The notes under the pieces are model-generated. The model saw only the letters and a list, made by a program, of their open reading frames with translations, did not search any database and had not been told where the DNA came from. Below, piece after piece: positions 1 through 11,534 of a stretch of 46,101 nucleotides of DNA. The stretch comes from Entamoeba histolytica HM-1:IMSS (lineage: Eukaryota; Evosea; Mastigamoebida; Endamoebidae). A program made the position numbers and the translations under genes. Positions within the stretch are counted from its first letter, which is position 1, and every line of letters starts with the position of its first letter. The stretch lies in assembly GCF_000208925.1 (NCBI RefSeq), contig NW_001914979.1, forward strand, positions 2,101 through 48,201. Direction: 5' to 3'.

Positions 1-2093
1 ATTAATAATAAATGAAATTATAAATAATAATATAATAATAATGAAATATTCATTCAATATAAAATAAGAAATAAAGAAATGATAATTGAATGAGAATAAT
101 TAAAATGATGAAAAATGAAAAAGAAGATAAAAAGAAGAATGAAACAAAAATAAGAATGAAAAGACAATAAAACAAATAAAATGATTTAATCATAAAACAA
201 GAAGAAATAATAAATAAAAATACATTACTCATTTTAATGATATATGATATGATTAATCTCCATTAACCAATGAATAATTGACAATTCTATTAACACTTAT
301 CTATCTAATTTTATTTCTGTTATCTATTTTCTTCAATTAAATTGAAAAATAAAATTTTTTCAGTGACATTATCCTCGTTCTTATGTTATTTTTCTTTTCT
401 TTTATTCAATTAGTTAATTTAAAGAAAAAATAAATGATAGTGCTTGTTTGATATTATTATAAATTAATTAAAATACTCACGTTATGTTTTATCTAATAAT
501 ATTCACAGTCAATTTTATTTTTCATTTATACCAACTATTGTTTTCATGTGCATTTCTTTTTATTCAGAGATAAAACGAGTTTAAACAGACAATAAAACAT
601 TCACCAAATACTTTCTTTACTGAAAGAACTTCTTTTCAACATTTTTTTAAATTTGTATGAGTCTCTTTATTTTTTTGATATTTTAATGACTAGTGAGACT
701 ATCTTTTATTTTTCTTTAATACTAACACTTTCAACCTGCTTATTAAATCAGTGACTCATGTTGAAAAAAGGATAAGTTTTAATAATAATGAAAATGTTGA
801 ACCTGAACAAAGGATATAAATATTTCTTTTAAATATTGTTTGTCTTGTGGTCAAAGTAATAGCATTTTATTGTGTCTAAATTAATAATAATGCTTATTCA
901 AACACATAAGAATAATATATTCTTAATGATGAAATTACTGATTATTTCTTTAATGTGAATATGTTATTCTATTTATTATTGAAGAATAATTTTGTTTATA
1001 AAACTAACATATCTATTTCGAGTTAGGAATAATAAATTCATAGTCATTGTTTTGCTTATGTATAACAAACATAATTATAAATCTCTGACTCGTTATTGAT
1101 GAAATAGAAGAAACTAATTGTATTAATAAAAAGAAAATATATTGAGAAAAAAGAATGACAATTATTCTACTAGTATATAAAGTAGTTTAATATTATAACA
1201 CACAAAACTTCTATTCTTTGTGCTGATGAATGAGTTTTTTGAAGAATTAAAAATCCAAGTTAATAGAGTTATTCATAGTATGTTAATTAATTTCATTGAT
1301 AACGAAATAAAAAAGAATATAATCACTAAGAATGTACTAAGAGTTTCTTCTTATACTTTATTTTTTAAGTACAATTAAATAAATTTTACTTCACTACTTT
1401 ACATTAATTACTAAAAATATCTTCTCAATTAATAAACAATAAATTATTGAACTGAAATAAAGTCTAGTTGATAATTAATACTATCCTTGTTATTTTTCAA
1501 CAGATGTATCATTGTTCCTATAAGAAACCCCAAAGATGTTAATTAGTCTCTTCTGTTTTATAATATAATAAAAGATACATACCATTCTGTACTATTAAAC
1601 CTAAATCACATTTATAATGAAAGGACTTACTCAAAATGTGTAACTACTCTTTAAAAATAAAAAATAGATAACAGCACTAACACAAACCATATCTAGTCAA
1701 GTTAGAGAAAGTGAATTTTATTGAAGTAGTATTTATAAATCTATGATAACAACAAGACATATTACATCTAACTTAGAGTATTAAGAAAATTAGTTTGAAA
1801 AACTTACAACACTTAGTATTATTAACAACTTATCTAGGAAAGAGTTAAAAAACATCGACAATAAAAAGACCGATTCAGTTATTGCATTGTTTGCATCGAA
1901 TAAGCTTTTTCTAAAAACACGAGTTTTGAGTATTTTATTATAACTTTAGTTATGAACTATTAAGAAAAATATCTGCTTTTTCCTTCTACCTTCAATAAGT
2001 TGTGAGAATTTGAACATTAAAACTAAACAATAAATATTTTATTATAAAAAATAAGTTTTAAATGCTCTAAATCAAAAAATAAGTTTGTAATCT
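1..2093. other. Gene-poor AT-rich region
   Basis: No open frame with protein-like composition starts from an ATG here, and I see no tRNA-like T-loop sequence or tandem array. The stretch is very AT-rich and full of stops on both strands. The first 230 bases are purine-rich on the plus strand, so the minus strand reads as a spurious hydrophobic frame. It may hold regulatory sequence or decayed repeats, but nothing can be named from the sequence. Confidence 0.6.
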
Positions 2094-2711
2094 TTATAAT
2101 TTATAACGATTAACAATATCTAATAACACTACTCTCATTCCTCCAATCCCTTGGTGATGTAATTCTGCTCCTGTCTGTTGGCAAATGACATCTCCTTCTC
2201 CAGCATGAATTGCATTTTCAATCAGACGTAATGTTTCTTGAAATTGATTCGAACGAATGTTATCAATGATAACAGGAATTAGTTCTTCATTGGTCTTTCC
2301 TTCAATCTCTTCAGGAGGACAAAGAAGTGCTAATTCTCTTACATCCTCAGGATGTTCTTTTAATGTTTCTTCAATTGTTTTACAATTAAGTACTTTATTT
2401 AAGGAAACATCAGCAATAACAATCTTTCCATTTTTGATAGTATATATAGGTTGAACTTGTGCTGGAATTGTTGTGTCAAAAGCTTGGATTTGTTCTCCAT
2501 TAAATACAGCTTGCATTAACTCAATTCCTTTATAAAAGCTATTAATGTCATTTTCTTGATTCCAAAAGAAAAATGATCGTTTAGTTTCTTTAATTTGAAC
2601 ATATCCACTATTTTTTTGAGGTATAGGTTGTGCAATAGCATCTCCAGGAAATACAATCATTTCAGTGTCTATAATTGGAGTTTCTTTTTTTTTCCACTGA
2701 AAGGTAATCAT
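2094..2711 (-). CDS. Conserved-looking hypothetical protein, 205 aa
   Basis: This is a complete ATG-to-stop frame of 205 residues with mixed globular composition, unlike the noise frames nearby. I do not recognise the family. There is no signal peptide or membrane segment. The N-terminal half is rich in beta-forming residues; the C-terminal part (about residues 120-205) is predominantly helical by eye, with Glu/Pro-rich linkers, and ends in a Gly-Gly turn followed by a hydrophobic stretch. Codon use matches neighbouring genes (A/T at third positions). It lies 341 bases downstream of the cap methyltransferase on the same strand, but Entamoeba genes are transcribed singly, so this says little about function. 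Confidence 0.7.
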   Translation of the reverse strand: MITFQWKKKETPIIDTEMIVFPGDAIAQPIPQKNSGYVQIKETKRSFFFWNQENDINSFYKGIELMQAVFNGEQIQAFDTTIPAQVQPIYTIKNGKIVIADVSLNKVLNCKTIEETLKEHPEDVRELALLCPPEEIEGKTNEELIPVIIDNIRSNQFQETLRLIENAIHAGEGDVICQQTGAELHHQGIGGMRVVLLDIVNRYKL

Positions 2712-3052
2712 CCCTTCTAATGACTAAATCAATAAATTACAATACTTTTGAAATTTGTCTTGTAGTGAAAATATAAAACAAACAACAAAAACAGAAATAA
2801 TCCCTTTCTCTAACTTTGGTATAAGAGTTTTATTATTAAATTCCAACTTCCCTGCTTTAAATCGAACCAAACAATTCTATTCAAAATGAGTGTAATTCTT
2901 TATTTTGTATTTACAACTTGAAAAGTATTTAAACATCATCCACAAAACAAACACCTTTCTCAAAATCCATTTCTATGAAACTGTTTTATTTTAAGATTGA
3001 AGTTGTATTTTTCATAAAAATAAAATGATATATAAAACAAAATTATTTTTAA
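2712..3052. other. Intergenic spacer
   Basis: This AT-rich spacer lies between two minus-strand genes. It should contain the 3' end of the methyltransferase transcript and the promoter of the 205-aa gene. I see no other feature. Confidence 0.6.
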
Positions 3053-3925
3053 TCAGCGAACTTTTTGGAAGACAAAAGCACAGTAATAACTAATAATTTC
3101 CCATTGATTATTTGGCATATAATCTATCTTCCCCATTTTATCAAGTAATTCATTATATTCTTGAAACTTTATCCATTCTCTATAGAATTGATGAAAATCC
3201 CAAAATCCAATTAATTTCAATCCATGTTCTTCACAGATTTTTTGAAATTCACAAAATGGAATAAGATATTCTGGTAAATTGTCAATAGCATCTTTTAATT
3301 CAAAATAATATTTTGCTCCATATGTAGGTATATTCTCTTTATCAAATTGTTCATCAAAACGAATAGTAAATAACTCATTACCAAATTTATTTCCTGGAAC
3401 AGTACGTAATTTCTTTACTACTCTATATGCATTGACTGTTGTTCCAACAAATAATCCTCCTTTTCTTAAATATTTTGTTAAATTAAAAATTGCTTGATAA
3501 GCTCTTTCTTTTGTTTCAAAACTATAATGAATAGCAAATTGACATGAAACTGCTTCAAATGAACTATTGCTTGGTATTTTATTTAACAATTCTGAACTAA
3601 AACAATCTTCTTTAATTGTTTTCAAATTAAATCTAAATGCTGGCTCTCTTTCTTTATATCTTTTTTCTGCATCTTTTAATGACTCTCCTGAAATGTCACA
3701 TGTTAATACACTCCTAACACTATTTTGATTAAATTTAATATAATCACCTCCTTTCCCTCCACAAAAATCTAATACTCTTGAATGTTCTGGAATATATTTT
3801 CTGATTAAACACGCTTTAACCCAATTATTATACCGTTTTAATGCTACAATTTCTGAGTATTTACGTTCTTGAACATTTCGTTGTTTCTTTGAATCATACC
3901 CTCGTTCAACATCTCTTCTATCCAT
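3053..3925 (-). CDS. mRNA cap guanine-N7 methyltransferase
   Basis: The 290-residue protein is a class I SAM-dependent methyltransferase of the Abd1/RNMT family, which adds the N7 methyl group to the GpppN cap of nascent mRNA in the nucleus. The SAM-binding motif I is VLDFCGGKGGD at residues 51-61 (the family usually has VLDLGCGKGGD). The family hallmark SCQFAIHYSFET follows at about residue 126; it lies in the guanine-binding/catalytic region. The upstream basic segment RKYSEIVALKRYNNWVK corresponds to the family's N-terminal RNxxNNWIK-type motif. Length equals the catalytic core of yeast and human enzymes without their long N-terminal extension. No triphosphatase or guanylyltransferase domain is fused. 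A GGAACT sequence, similar to the Entamoeba GAAC promoter element, lies about 25 bases upstream of the start. Confidence 0.93.
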   Translation of the reverse strand: MDRRDVERGYDSKKQRNVQERKYSEIVALKRYNNWVKACLIRKYIPEHSRVLDFCGGKGGDYIKFNQNSVRSVLTCDISGESLKDAEKRYKEREPAFRFNLKTIKEDCFSSELLNKIPSNSSFEAVSCQFAIHYSFETKERAYQAIFNLTKYLRKGGLFVGTTVNAYRVVKKLRTVPGNKFGNELFTIRFDEQFDKENIPTYGAKYYFELKDAIDNLPEYLIPFCEFQKICEEHGLKLIGFWDFHQFYREWIKFQEYNELLDKMGKIDYMPNNQWEIISYYCAFVFQKVR

Positions 3926-4857
3926 TAATTTTATTTCCTTTTTTCTAGTTCCTTCTCTTTTTCTTTTTGTTGCTCATAATTCTTATTATATTTTATTCAT
4001 TCTTCCATTATCTTTGTTCTTTCTTTTGTTTGTACTCTTTCTTTAATACATTTATTTCATTCTATTCTCTTAATAACACTTAGAACGTGTTATATTGGTT
4101 TGTTTTAATATGGTTCATTGATTTGTTTTATGCATTATTATGTATTAAATCTATTTCATTCAACAAATTATTTGATGATGAAACATAAAATTATTAGTCT
4201 TTAATAGTCTTTGATGCTTCTTTTCACATTTGTTAAGAGACTACTAAAATATAAATATATCCAATAAATACATAAATATTAGACTTTTGGTATTGGATTT
4301 GATGTGGTTCATTATTCCATTTGATAAGGTTAGTTGCAACAAATTTCTTTTTATTTAACTCATTTTTGAATTTTCTTTATGGAAAGACTGATTGTTTAAA
4401 TTGTAAGAACTTTATCTGCCACAGTTGCCTCTTTTTCTTTTTGTTGTTCTTGAACCAAAGGACAATTTTGTTTTTCTTCCTAATCCAATTTACTTATTTT
4501 ATTATTACACTTATTCTAAAACCAACAAATAATGAAATGTTCTTTTTCTTCTCTAATTCTTAAATCAATTTATTTAACATACATTGTTGGAACTTATTAA
4601 AGTAAAGCATTAAACAATGGATATAATACTTATCTTTTGTTAATGTATTTCTTTTTTTGTTATTAGAGAAAGTTATGTTTTATTCTCTTTTAATATTAAT
4701 TCAATAATTGTTGTTATCATTTATTATCAAATAATTTGTGATTTTTATAACTAAAAGTTGAGTTGTAAAAATAGAACATATTAACAAAAAACAGCCAATC
4801 AATAAACTTTTAGCTATTTTCCATGAGACAAGTAAAAGAAAAAGTAAGTCTTCTCCT
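3926..4857. other. Intergenic region, no gene seen
   Basis: This T-rich stretch lies between the ArfGAP and cap methyltransferase genes, both on the minus strand. A plus-strand open frame at 4321-4563 has no ATG at its start and encodes mostly Phe and Leu, so it is not credited. The part next to 3925 should hold the methyltransferase promoter. Confidence 0.55.
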
Positions 4858-6030
4858 TTAGATAAAATCAAAGACATCACTTCCAGATGGTGCAGGGGCT
4901 GCTTGAGGCTCAGGTTGTGTTGTTTTTGCTTTTGGATGATAAGACCCAAGTGAAGCAAAAACATCTGGTTTCGGTTGTGGTTTTGGTTGTTGAACAGGAG
5001 TAGTGGTTGCTGGTTGTTGCATAAGAGTAGAAGCTGCTGGTTGTTGATAGCCCATAGGTTGTGTTGGTTGTTGAGTAAACATAGAGTATTGTTGTTGCAT
5101 CATTGGTTGTTGGTAATTCATTGGTTGTGTTGGTTGTTGATAGCCCATAGGCTGTATTGGTTGTTGAGTAAACATAGGTTGTGTTGGTTGTTGCATAAGA
5201 GTAGAAGCTGCTGGTTGTTGAGTAAACATAGGGTATTGTTGTTGCATATTAAAAGCAGGATATTGTTGAGAAGGATTTGGTTGTTGAGCAAAAAGGTCCA
5301 TTGGTGCTTGTTGTTGGATTTGAGGTTGTTGGGAAGGAGCAGGTTGTTGCATAGCTTGGTCAAAGAGAGCCATGAAATCAACTTTCTTTTTAGGTTGTTC
5401 ATTTTGAATATTTAAAATGCTTTGGTTGTGTTGTTGTTGGGCTGGTTTAATTGGTCCAACATTATCGTCGTCTTTCCAAAAGCCTGCGTTCTGAGTATTG
5501 TGAATTTGTTGTGGTTGTTGTTGAATTGGTTGAGTGTTATTAGGTATATTTTCTTGAACAACAGGATGATGAGTGACAGGGGGAGGTGTTTGTCCATTCA
5601 TAATTTGGTTGTAAGCAGCTTGGTCAAACCACTTTTTGTCTTGGTACTTTAATTTCATAAACTCTCTAATTCTTCTTTCATTTCCACTTTCAGGTAATGG
5701 GTAATCAGCTGTTGTCCATCGACCAAGCCAAATTCTTCTAGCATTTTCATTGCCGATTGTTTTAACTTTAGCTATTTCTTCTGGCTTAAAAGTTGCCATA
5801 GAAATGGATTTGACTCTATGTCCAAACTCTCTATGAATACCACTACATGTTTGACATACAAAAGTACCAAAATCAATAACTACATAAACAGGACCAATTG
5901 CTTGGCAATCCATGCATCTTTTATTTCCAGGAAGTTGTGACATTTTTCTTAACATTTCAGTGTTTTTTTCATCTTGTGAACGTGGCATTTGCTTATTTTT
6001 TTTTGAATAAATAAGAGATGTAGATCTCAT
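4858..6030 (-). CDS. AGFG/Hrb-like Arf GTPase-activating protein
   Basis: The 390-residue protein has an N-terminal ArfGAP domain (about residues 24-145) and a long Gln/Pro-rich tail. The zinc finger is C39-x2-C42-x16-C59-x2-C62. The candidate arginine finger is R67. The segment HRVKSISMATF after it lacks the extra residues of classical ArfGAPs and closely matches the AGFG (Hrb) subfamily, as does IWLG further on. AGFG proteins act at clathrin-coated membranes as cargo adaptors and may stimulate GTP hydrolysis on Arf. The tail has many QQP and MFTQQP/YQQP units (about residues 260-345) in place of FG repeats and ends in DVFDFI, which resembles DxF-type coat-adaptor motifs (inference). A second in-frame ATG at 5988 begins MPRSQDEKN and could be the true start. 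Confidence 0.88.
   Translation of the reverse strand: MRSTSLIYSKKNKQMPRSQDEKNTEMLRKMSQLPGNKRCMDCQAIGPVYVVIDFGTFVCQTCSGIHREFGHRVKSISMATFKPEEIAKVKTIGNENARRIWLGRWTTADYPLPESGNERRIREFMKLKYQDKKWFDQAAYNQIMNGQTPPPVTHHPVVQENIPNNTQPIQQQPQQIHNTQNAGFWKDDDNVGPIKPAQQQHNQSILNIQNEQPKKKVDFMALFDQAMQQPAPSQQPQIQQQAPMDLFAQQPNPSQQYPAFNMQQQYPMFTQQPAASTLMQQPTQPMFTQQPIQPMGYQQPTQPMNYQQPMMQQQYSMFTQQPTQPMGYQQPAASTLMQQPATTTPVQQPKPQPKPDVFASLGSYHPKAKTTQPEPQAAPAPSGSDVFDFI
4996..5253 (-). repeat. Imperfect tandem coding repeat (QQP units)
   Basis: This is an in-frame minisatellite-like array inside the ArfGAP tail. Units encode variants of TQPMxYQQP, MFTQQP and AASTLMQQP; the last occurs twice almost identically. On the plus strand the array shows as repeated GGTTGTTG blocks. 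Such arrays often vary in copy number between strains. Confidence 0.8.
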
Positions 6031-6773
6031 TTTTATTATTCTTTCAAAAAGAAAATTTGATACGTATTTTTATAGTTTTTTATTTGAGAGAAATTACTTT
6101 TAGTTTGTATTTTTGGGCTAAAGTTATTATGAATCAGATTCATATAAAATAAAATGATTTAAATATATTAATAACTTAAAATCCTTTAATTAACAGAATT
6201 AAATCTTAGATAACTCTTTTTATATTTTTAATGATATTTTGTCCTAATCTATTTATTTTTTTCTACTATTAACTATTTCTAGTGTTTATGCCAAATGAAG
6301 GTATAAATAAATATTTTTTGTTACTTATTTGTTTATATCAAAGATACACAGAAATAGTTTTAATGGAATTAAAAATTATTATTTTAATGAAACAATATAT
6401 TATGTGTTGTGATATTCTGAATTTTTTTTATTGAATTTTTCTTGTTAATATAAATGGATATAATAATAAATCTAATGTACTTTCATTAACCTGTTTGAAC
6501 AAGTCATTTTGGTTATCAAATAAAGCAATTATTCATTGTATCTCTATCATATAACTCATAAAAAATGAAGCTAAAAAAGAAAAGTCTTATTAAATAAAAT
6601 TGAAGAATAGGAATAAAGATTTAAAAATGAATTAAAAATAAGGTAGAGCATTATAAAGATAACTATAACCAAACGAATTATTATGCTTATTGTAAAAACC
6701 AATAAATGAATTTCTTTTCTTTTTTCATTAAATTCTTATTACAATGTTTTATTTTAATTATTTTAAAAATATA
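6031..6773. other. Intergenic region between ArfGAP and LINE copy 1
   Basis: This AT-rich sequence has no supported gene. The ArfGAP promoter lies at its left end. I could not find one half of a target-site duplication for LINE copy 1 at its right end. Confidence 0.55.
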
Positions 6774-6783
6774 TCCTTTTCCA

Positions 6784-8280
6784 ATGCAGGAAATACAACA
6801 AATTTTAATGCCATGGCTATTGTGTAAAACCTTAGAGTCTTGTAAAGAAAAGCAAACAAGACATAGAAATCCAAGGTCATACAATAAAAAAAGAAATGTC
6901 AATAGCAATAAATGGCATAACAATTATAATAATAAAGGTAAATGATACACCAAGGAAAAAGGGTTTAGAAGACGAAAGACACAAAGAAAAACAAATAAAA
7001 AACAAGATAAATACAATAACAATAAAGATTATACAAATAACAAATACAAATGGCTAACAATAAATGAGATACAAGAAAGAATAAAAAAAATAACAAGTGA
7101 ATGGAAAGAAGGAGAATACGAAGAAATACTTAAAAAATATGAAGGTAAGAAGAAAAAATGGTATGATATCCTCCAAGAAGTATATTCAATTAAAAAGAAA
7201 AAGATAATTGAAAAGACGAAAGAAGAGTTTAAAGAAAAAACAAAAGATTGGAGGAAAAAGACATTAAGGCTATAGAAGCAGAAATTAAAAACAAAAACCC
7301 AATTAAAGAAATGAATGATAGATGTAAAATAGCAAGAATAATAAATGAAACAGAAAGTATAAAGAAAATACAAGAAGAAACAAAAAATAAAGAAGAAAAG
7401 ATAGAAGAAGAAGAAGAAAAAGAAGAAATACTTGCACTGAAAAATCAAATTACTGAATTAAAAGAAAAAGTTAAAGAATTAAGTATGAAAAGAATGGAAG
7501 AAGAACAAGCCATCTCAGAAGAAATGAGGAGAAAAGCAAAAGAAGTAGTTAGGAAAGAATTTGAAGAAGAAATTACAGAAATGAAAACACAAAATAGAAA
7601 GATTCAAACGAATTATGAAGAAATGAAGAAAGAAAATGAAAAATTAGAAGAAAGAAAACTTAAAACTACAAGGAAAAATAAATGAGATAGAAGGAAGAAA
7701 AATCACAGAAGTAAATAATAAAGAAGAAAAAATCCGAAGTATTCAAGCTAATAAAAAGAAGATGGAAAAAGAAAATGAAGGAATGAAAGAAGAAATTGAA
7801 AAGTTGAAAAAGAGAAACAAAATGCTAGAACAAAATACAAACACATTAGAGAAGAAGATTGAAATGATAGAAAAAAACACTGAAGAATTAAAGAAAGAAA
7901 TAAGAGATAAAGAAAAACAAATCTCTGAATATCAAGAAATTGCAATAATAAGTCATGAGATTGCAGAAAGAACAAGAGAAGAATTAGACAACACACAAAA
8001 AGAAAATGAGACACAAAAACAAATAATATCAAAACAACAAGATGATATTGTAAATTTTATCTCACAAAAGGAACTGGAGAAGAAGAAAACGATGACACTT
8101 GTGATAAATACACAACCAGTACTGAGGAAAGCATCATCAGGAACGATGGAGATGAACGAAACTACTCCTATGAAAAAGACAGTAGTGGAGATCGAAGAGG
8201 AAAGCAAAGCACTGATTGTCAAAAAACAAGAGATGATAATCAGACAAGAAATACAACAGAACAAAGAAATAGAATTTTAA
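6784..8280 (+). pseudogene. LINE ORF1 (coiled-coil protein), copy 1, broken
   Basis: The reading begins at ATGCAGGAAATACAACAA and encodes a basic N-terminal part with Lys/Arg/Asn clusters, likely nucleic-acid binding. A long Glu/Lys-rich coiled coil (about 7250-8050) and a short C-terminal region ending in EIEF follow. A TGA near 6943 falls where copy 2 has CGA. Frameshifts lie near 7247 and around 7660-7760. ORF1 proteins of this class bind RNA and assist retrotransposition. Given the breaks, no full protein can be made. Confidence 0.85.
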
Positions 8281-8289
8281 TTGAAGTGT

Positions 8290-11200
8290 TGTATTGTTTT
8301 AAATTAATTGGTTAAACAAGAAATTATATAAGAAATTAAGATGGGAACAAATAGAGAATATAATAAAAGTGACAAACATCAATGTCAATAATGAAAAAGA
8401 ATATATTAAATATATTAAAATATCACATAAAATAAAAGAAAATACTAAATAATACATTAAAATGAAAGTAAATGATATAATAGAAGAGTAGAGTGTAATT
8501 TAATAATAAAAAACATCATATTAAAGAATAACTCTACTGAAATTGATGAAGAATATATTAACACTCTCATCAATAAAATAAAAGAAATGAAAATAGAAAA
8601 ATGTTCAAACATTAATTACTACTTTCAAAGAAAAGAAACTGACCAATTAATAATGGAAATTAATAATAGATTGGATAATATCAAGAAGCAGAATGCATTA
8701 TCTACAAGATGATATGAAGAGGATTTCAATGGTTATGCACCTCTATCTCCAAAATAAAATAATAGGAGATAAATTTGATGAAATAAAAGAAATCCTAAAG
8801 AAAATCAATAGACTAGAAGATTTGGTCAATGAAATTGTACAGAATAAAGTGCATCATGAAATTAAATGAACATGATGAAGAAGGAATAAAAGTTAAAGCA
8901 CTAGAAAGAATAAAGTACCTAAAATATATGATGACTATGATAAAGGAAAGAATTAAATTTAATAAAGATGAAATAATCAGAATCAATACAAATAAAATCA
9001 TGTTTGATTCTAACAAGAAAATTAGAATAAGGAAGAAACAAATAATGAAATATACCAAAATAACGATATTACTTTAGAATATTGGAAATCGTTATATGAA
9101 ACACAGGTGAAATTAAATAAAGAGAAATGGAAAATAAAACAAATCACCTCATGGAATGAAAGATATAGAAACTATGATAGTGTCATAATAACAATAAATG
9201 AATTAAATTTAAGTATAATGAGAATAAGTAACTGGAAAACACCAGGAATAGACACTATATATGGGTATTATTGGAAAAGGATGTCATCATCAAGAGAAAT
9301 CATTCTCAATATCTTCAATGAATGGTTGAACTTCATTCAAAACATCAAATTAGACATGGTAAGTGGAAGAACTTTATTAATCCACAAAGGAGGTGATATG
9401 AATTATGTCACTAATTATCGTCCTATCAGTTGTACAAATGTAATTATGAAAGTATTTACATCAATATTAAAAGAAAAGATTCACAGAAGAATTAACATGA
9501 ATAATGAATCATTGAAAATTAGTAATAAACAATTGAGATGTAAATTACAATCTTTAGCTGCTAAAGAAGGAATAATTAATAGTTATATGTTAAAGCAGCA
9601 GAAAGAAGAGAAATACCCAAAATATGTGGAGTCATATTATGACATCAAGAAAGCATATGACACAGTCAACCACGAATGGGTAATTGAATCATTAAAATAT
9701 TTTAATGTAGAGGGTGTCATCATTGACATGATTGAAAGTATGATGACTAGATTGAAGATATTCATCAGTTATAAATTTAATGAATATCTAGGTAGTATTA
9801 AATTAAATAGAGGAATTTTACAAGGTGATTCCTTATCCCCTCTACTCTTCATCATTCAGATGAATGTAATTTCTCAAATCATCGAAGAGAAATTCCCAAA
9901 ATCAAATCACACATTATATATTGATGAAATGAGAATAATGACGGAAAGTAGTGAAGAAATGGGAATAATCCACAATGAAATTAAAGAAATAATAAGTTAC
10001 ATATTGAAATGAATGAGAAAAAATCAGGATTGGTATTAAAAAACAATAAGAAAATACCAAATGGAATGCAAAACATCCCCGTAGTTGAAGGTGAGGATTT
10101 GTATAAATATTTAGGAATATGGCAGTCCGATGAAATTGATTACACCTTCAATTGTAAAATCATCAAAGAAAAAAAATGATGAAGAAAAAGGAAGAAATAA
10201 ACAGTGATGAAAGTAGTAATAGAAGATATATTACAAGGATAAACATGGAAGTAATCCCTATCTTCAGATATTCAGCATCAGTTGTAAATTTGAAAATCAC
10301 TGACCTAGACAAAATTGATTTGGAGATAAGAAAATAAATAAGAAAGGCAAAATACATTGGTGAAACTCCAAAGATAGGTTATATGTCCCTCTAGAAGAAA
10401 TGGGTGAAGGATTAATAAACATAAGGGACGAATATGTTATTGAATTAGTAAGAACAGTGATGCACTACTGTACCAGAGAAAGTGAAATAGGAAATAACAT
10501 ATTAGATAGGTGGTACACTAAGAAGGGAATATTGAATAGAATTAAAAAACAATAATTCATAAAATAAATGAAACAAAAATAGAAGAAATAATAAATGAAG
10601 GGATAGAAAAGAAAAAAGAAAAAGAAGTAGTAGTAGAAATAAAGAAATTAATGACAAATACATCAAAAAATGGAAGTATCATCAAATAAGTGAACATTTT
10701 AGAAGATGGTTTGAGTCAAAAGGAGTAGATAAAACTACTACAGTGAAAGCATGGAATTCCATCAATATTAAAAAGAATGCATTCCTCCAATTAACTAAAA
10801 TGCAAGATGGAGCAATATTTTGTTTGTATAGAAAGCAAAAATAATGAAAAATGAAAGATTGAAATACTCAACACTTTGTAAAGACAAGAGAGTTACAGTA
10901 GAACACATTCTACTATCTTGTATTTATCATAAAAAATCACAAATAGAGAAACATGACAATATTGGCATAATAATATTGATTAATAAGAAAATATACATGA
11001 AATAATCAATATAAAAAACCTCCATATGAAACAATGTTCCAATATAAAGATATCACTATGATATTGAACAAACAAATCATGCCTAAAAGTGAATGACAAT
11101 ACCACAAAATATCAGATATATATGTATTAGATAAAAAGAATAAAACTGGTCTATTATTTGATATGACTAATGTTGAATATCACAGTATTAATTGAGTGTA

Positions 11201-11524
11201 AATGAAGAAAAGAAATAAGTATAAGGAATTAAAGAACAAGCTAATGAAAATAGAAAAATTAAAATATGTCAAAATAAATCCAGTAGTAATTTCAATAAAT
11301 GGATTAATGAATAATTCAAGTAATAAATTAATTAAAGAAATAAAAATTGAAATTGACATCGAAAAAGAAATTAAAAAACCATTGTAATAAAAAACATGAT
11401 TGATGTCATGGAATACTGCTTCTATTACAACAAATAATACTCGATATAGCTGCTACAAGAAGATTCATTGAGATTGGTCTCCACTGAGCCATTAACAATA
11501 GAAGCTAATTCTATTAATACTTAA
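8290..11524 (+). pseudogene. LINE ORF2 (reverse transcriptase + endonuclease), copy 1, broken
   Basis: The N-terminal third is full of stops and shifts. The RT domain is open from 9107 to 10012 and shows, in order, NYRPIS, motif A within YYDIKKAYDTVNHEW, motif B GILQGDSLSP, and motif C, which reads LYIDE instead of [FY]xDD. The frame then breaks at a TGA (10010-10012). A TAA interrupts it again at 10335-10337. Further on come a partial zinc-knuckle (VEHILLSC) near 10900 and the endonuclease core SDIYVLDKKNKTGLLFD near 11120-11170, where the proline of the PD...D motif is Ser. The reading ends in SINT, as in copy 2. Confidence 0.87.
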
Positions 11525-11534
11525 TTAATTCCTT

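Larger units (their letters stand above)
6774..11534 (+). mobile_element. LINE retrotransposon copy 1, near full length, degenerate
   Basis: This is a non-LTR retrotransposon of the Entamoeba LINE type (R2/R4-like: a coiled-coil ORF1, then an ORF2 with reverse transcriptase and a C-terminal restriction-like endonuclease). It is collinear with the copy at 29643-34429 from TCCTTTTCCAATGCAGG at the 5' end to CTTAATTAATT at the 3' end. Both ORFs are broken by several frameshifts and stops. No convincing target-site duplication is visible, which suggests this insertion is older than copy 2. The right boundary is uncertain by about 10 bases because the two copies diverge after TTAATTAATT. Confidence 0.93.

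Noticed and set aside
50..232. 60-codon minus-strand hydrophobic frame
   Set aside because: It is the complement of a purine-rich low-complexity stretch and looks like noise.
4321..4563. 80-codon plus-strand frame, Phe/Leu-rich
   Set aside because: It begins with TTG, has no promoter-like context, and its composition is what T-rich noise gives.
4975..5652. Open frames on both strands inside the ArfGAP tail, encoding Trp/Leu-rich or Asn/Leu-rich proteins
   Set aside because: They are frame shadows of the QQP repeat array; the ArfGAP frame alone has a recognised domain and a coherent protein.
6700..6773. Target-site duplication for LINE copy 1
   Set aside because: AT-rich flanks give only short chance matches such as TTTTAAAAA; nothing comparable to the 18-bp repeat of copy 2.
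7029..8264. Minus-strand hydrophobic frames within LINE copy 1 (and their counterparts in copy 2)
   Set aside because: They are complements of the Lys/Glu-rich ORF1 coiled coil and show no independent evidence.
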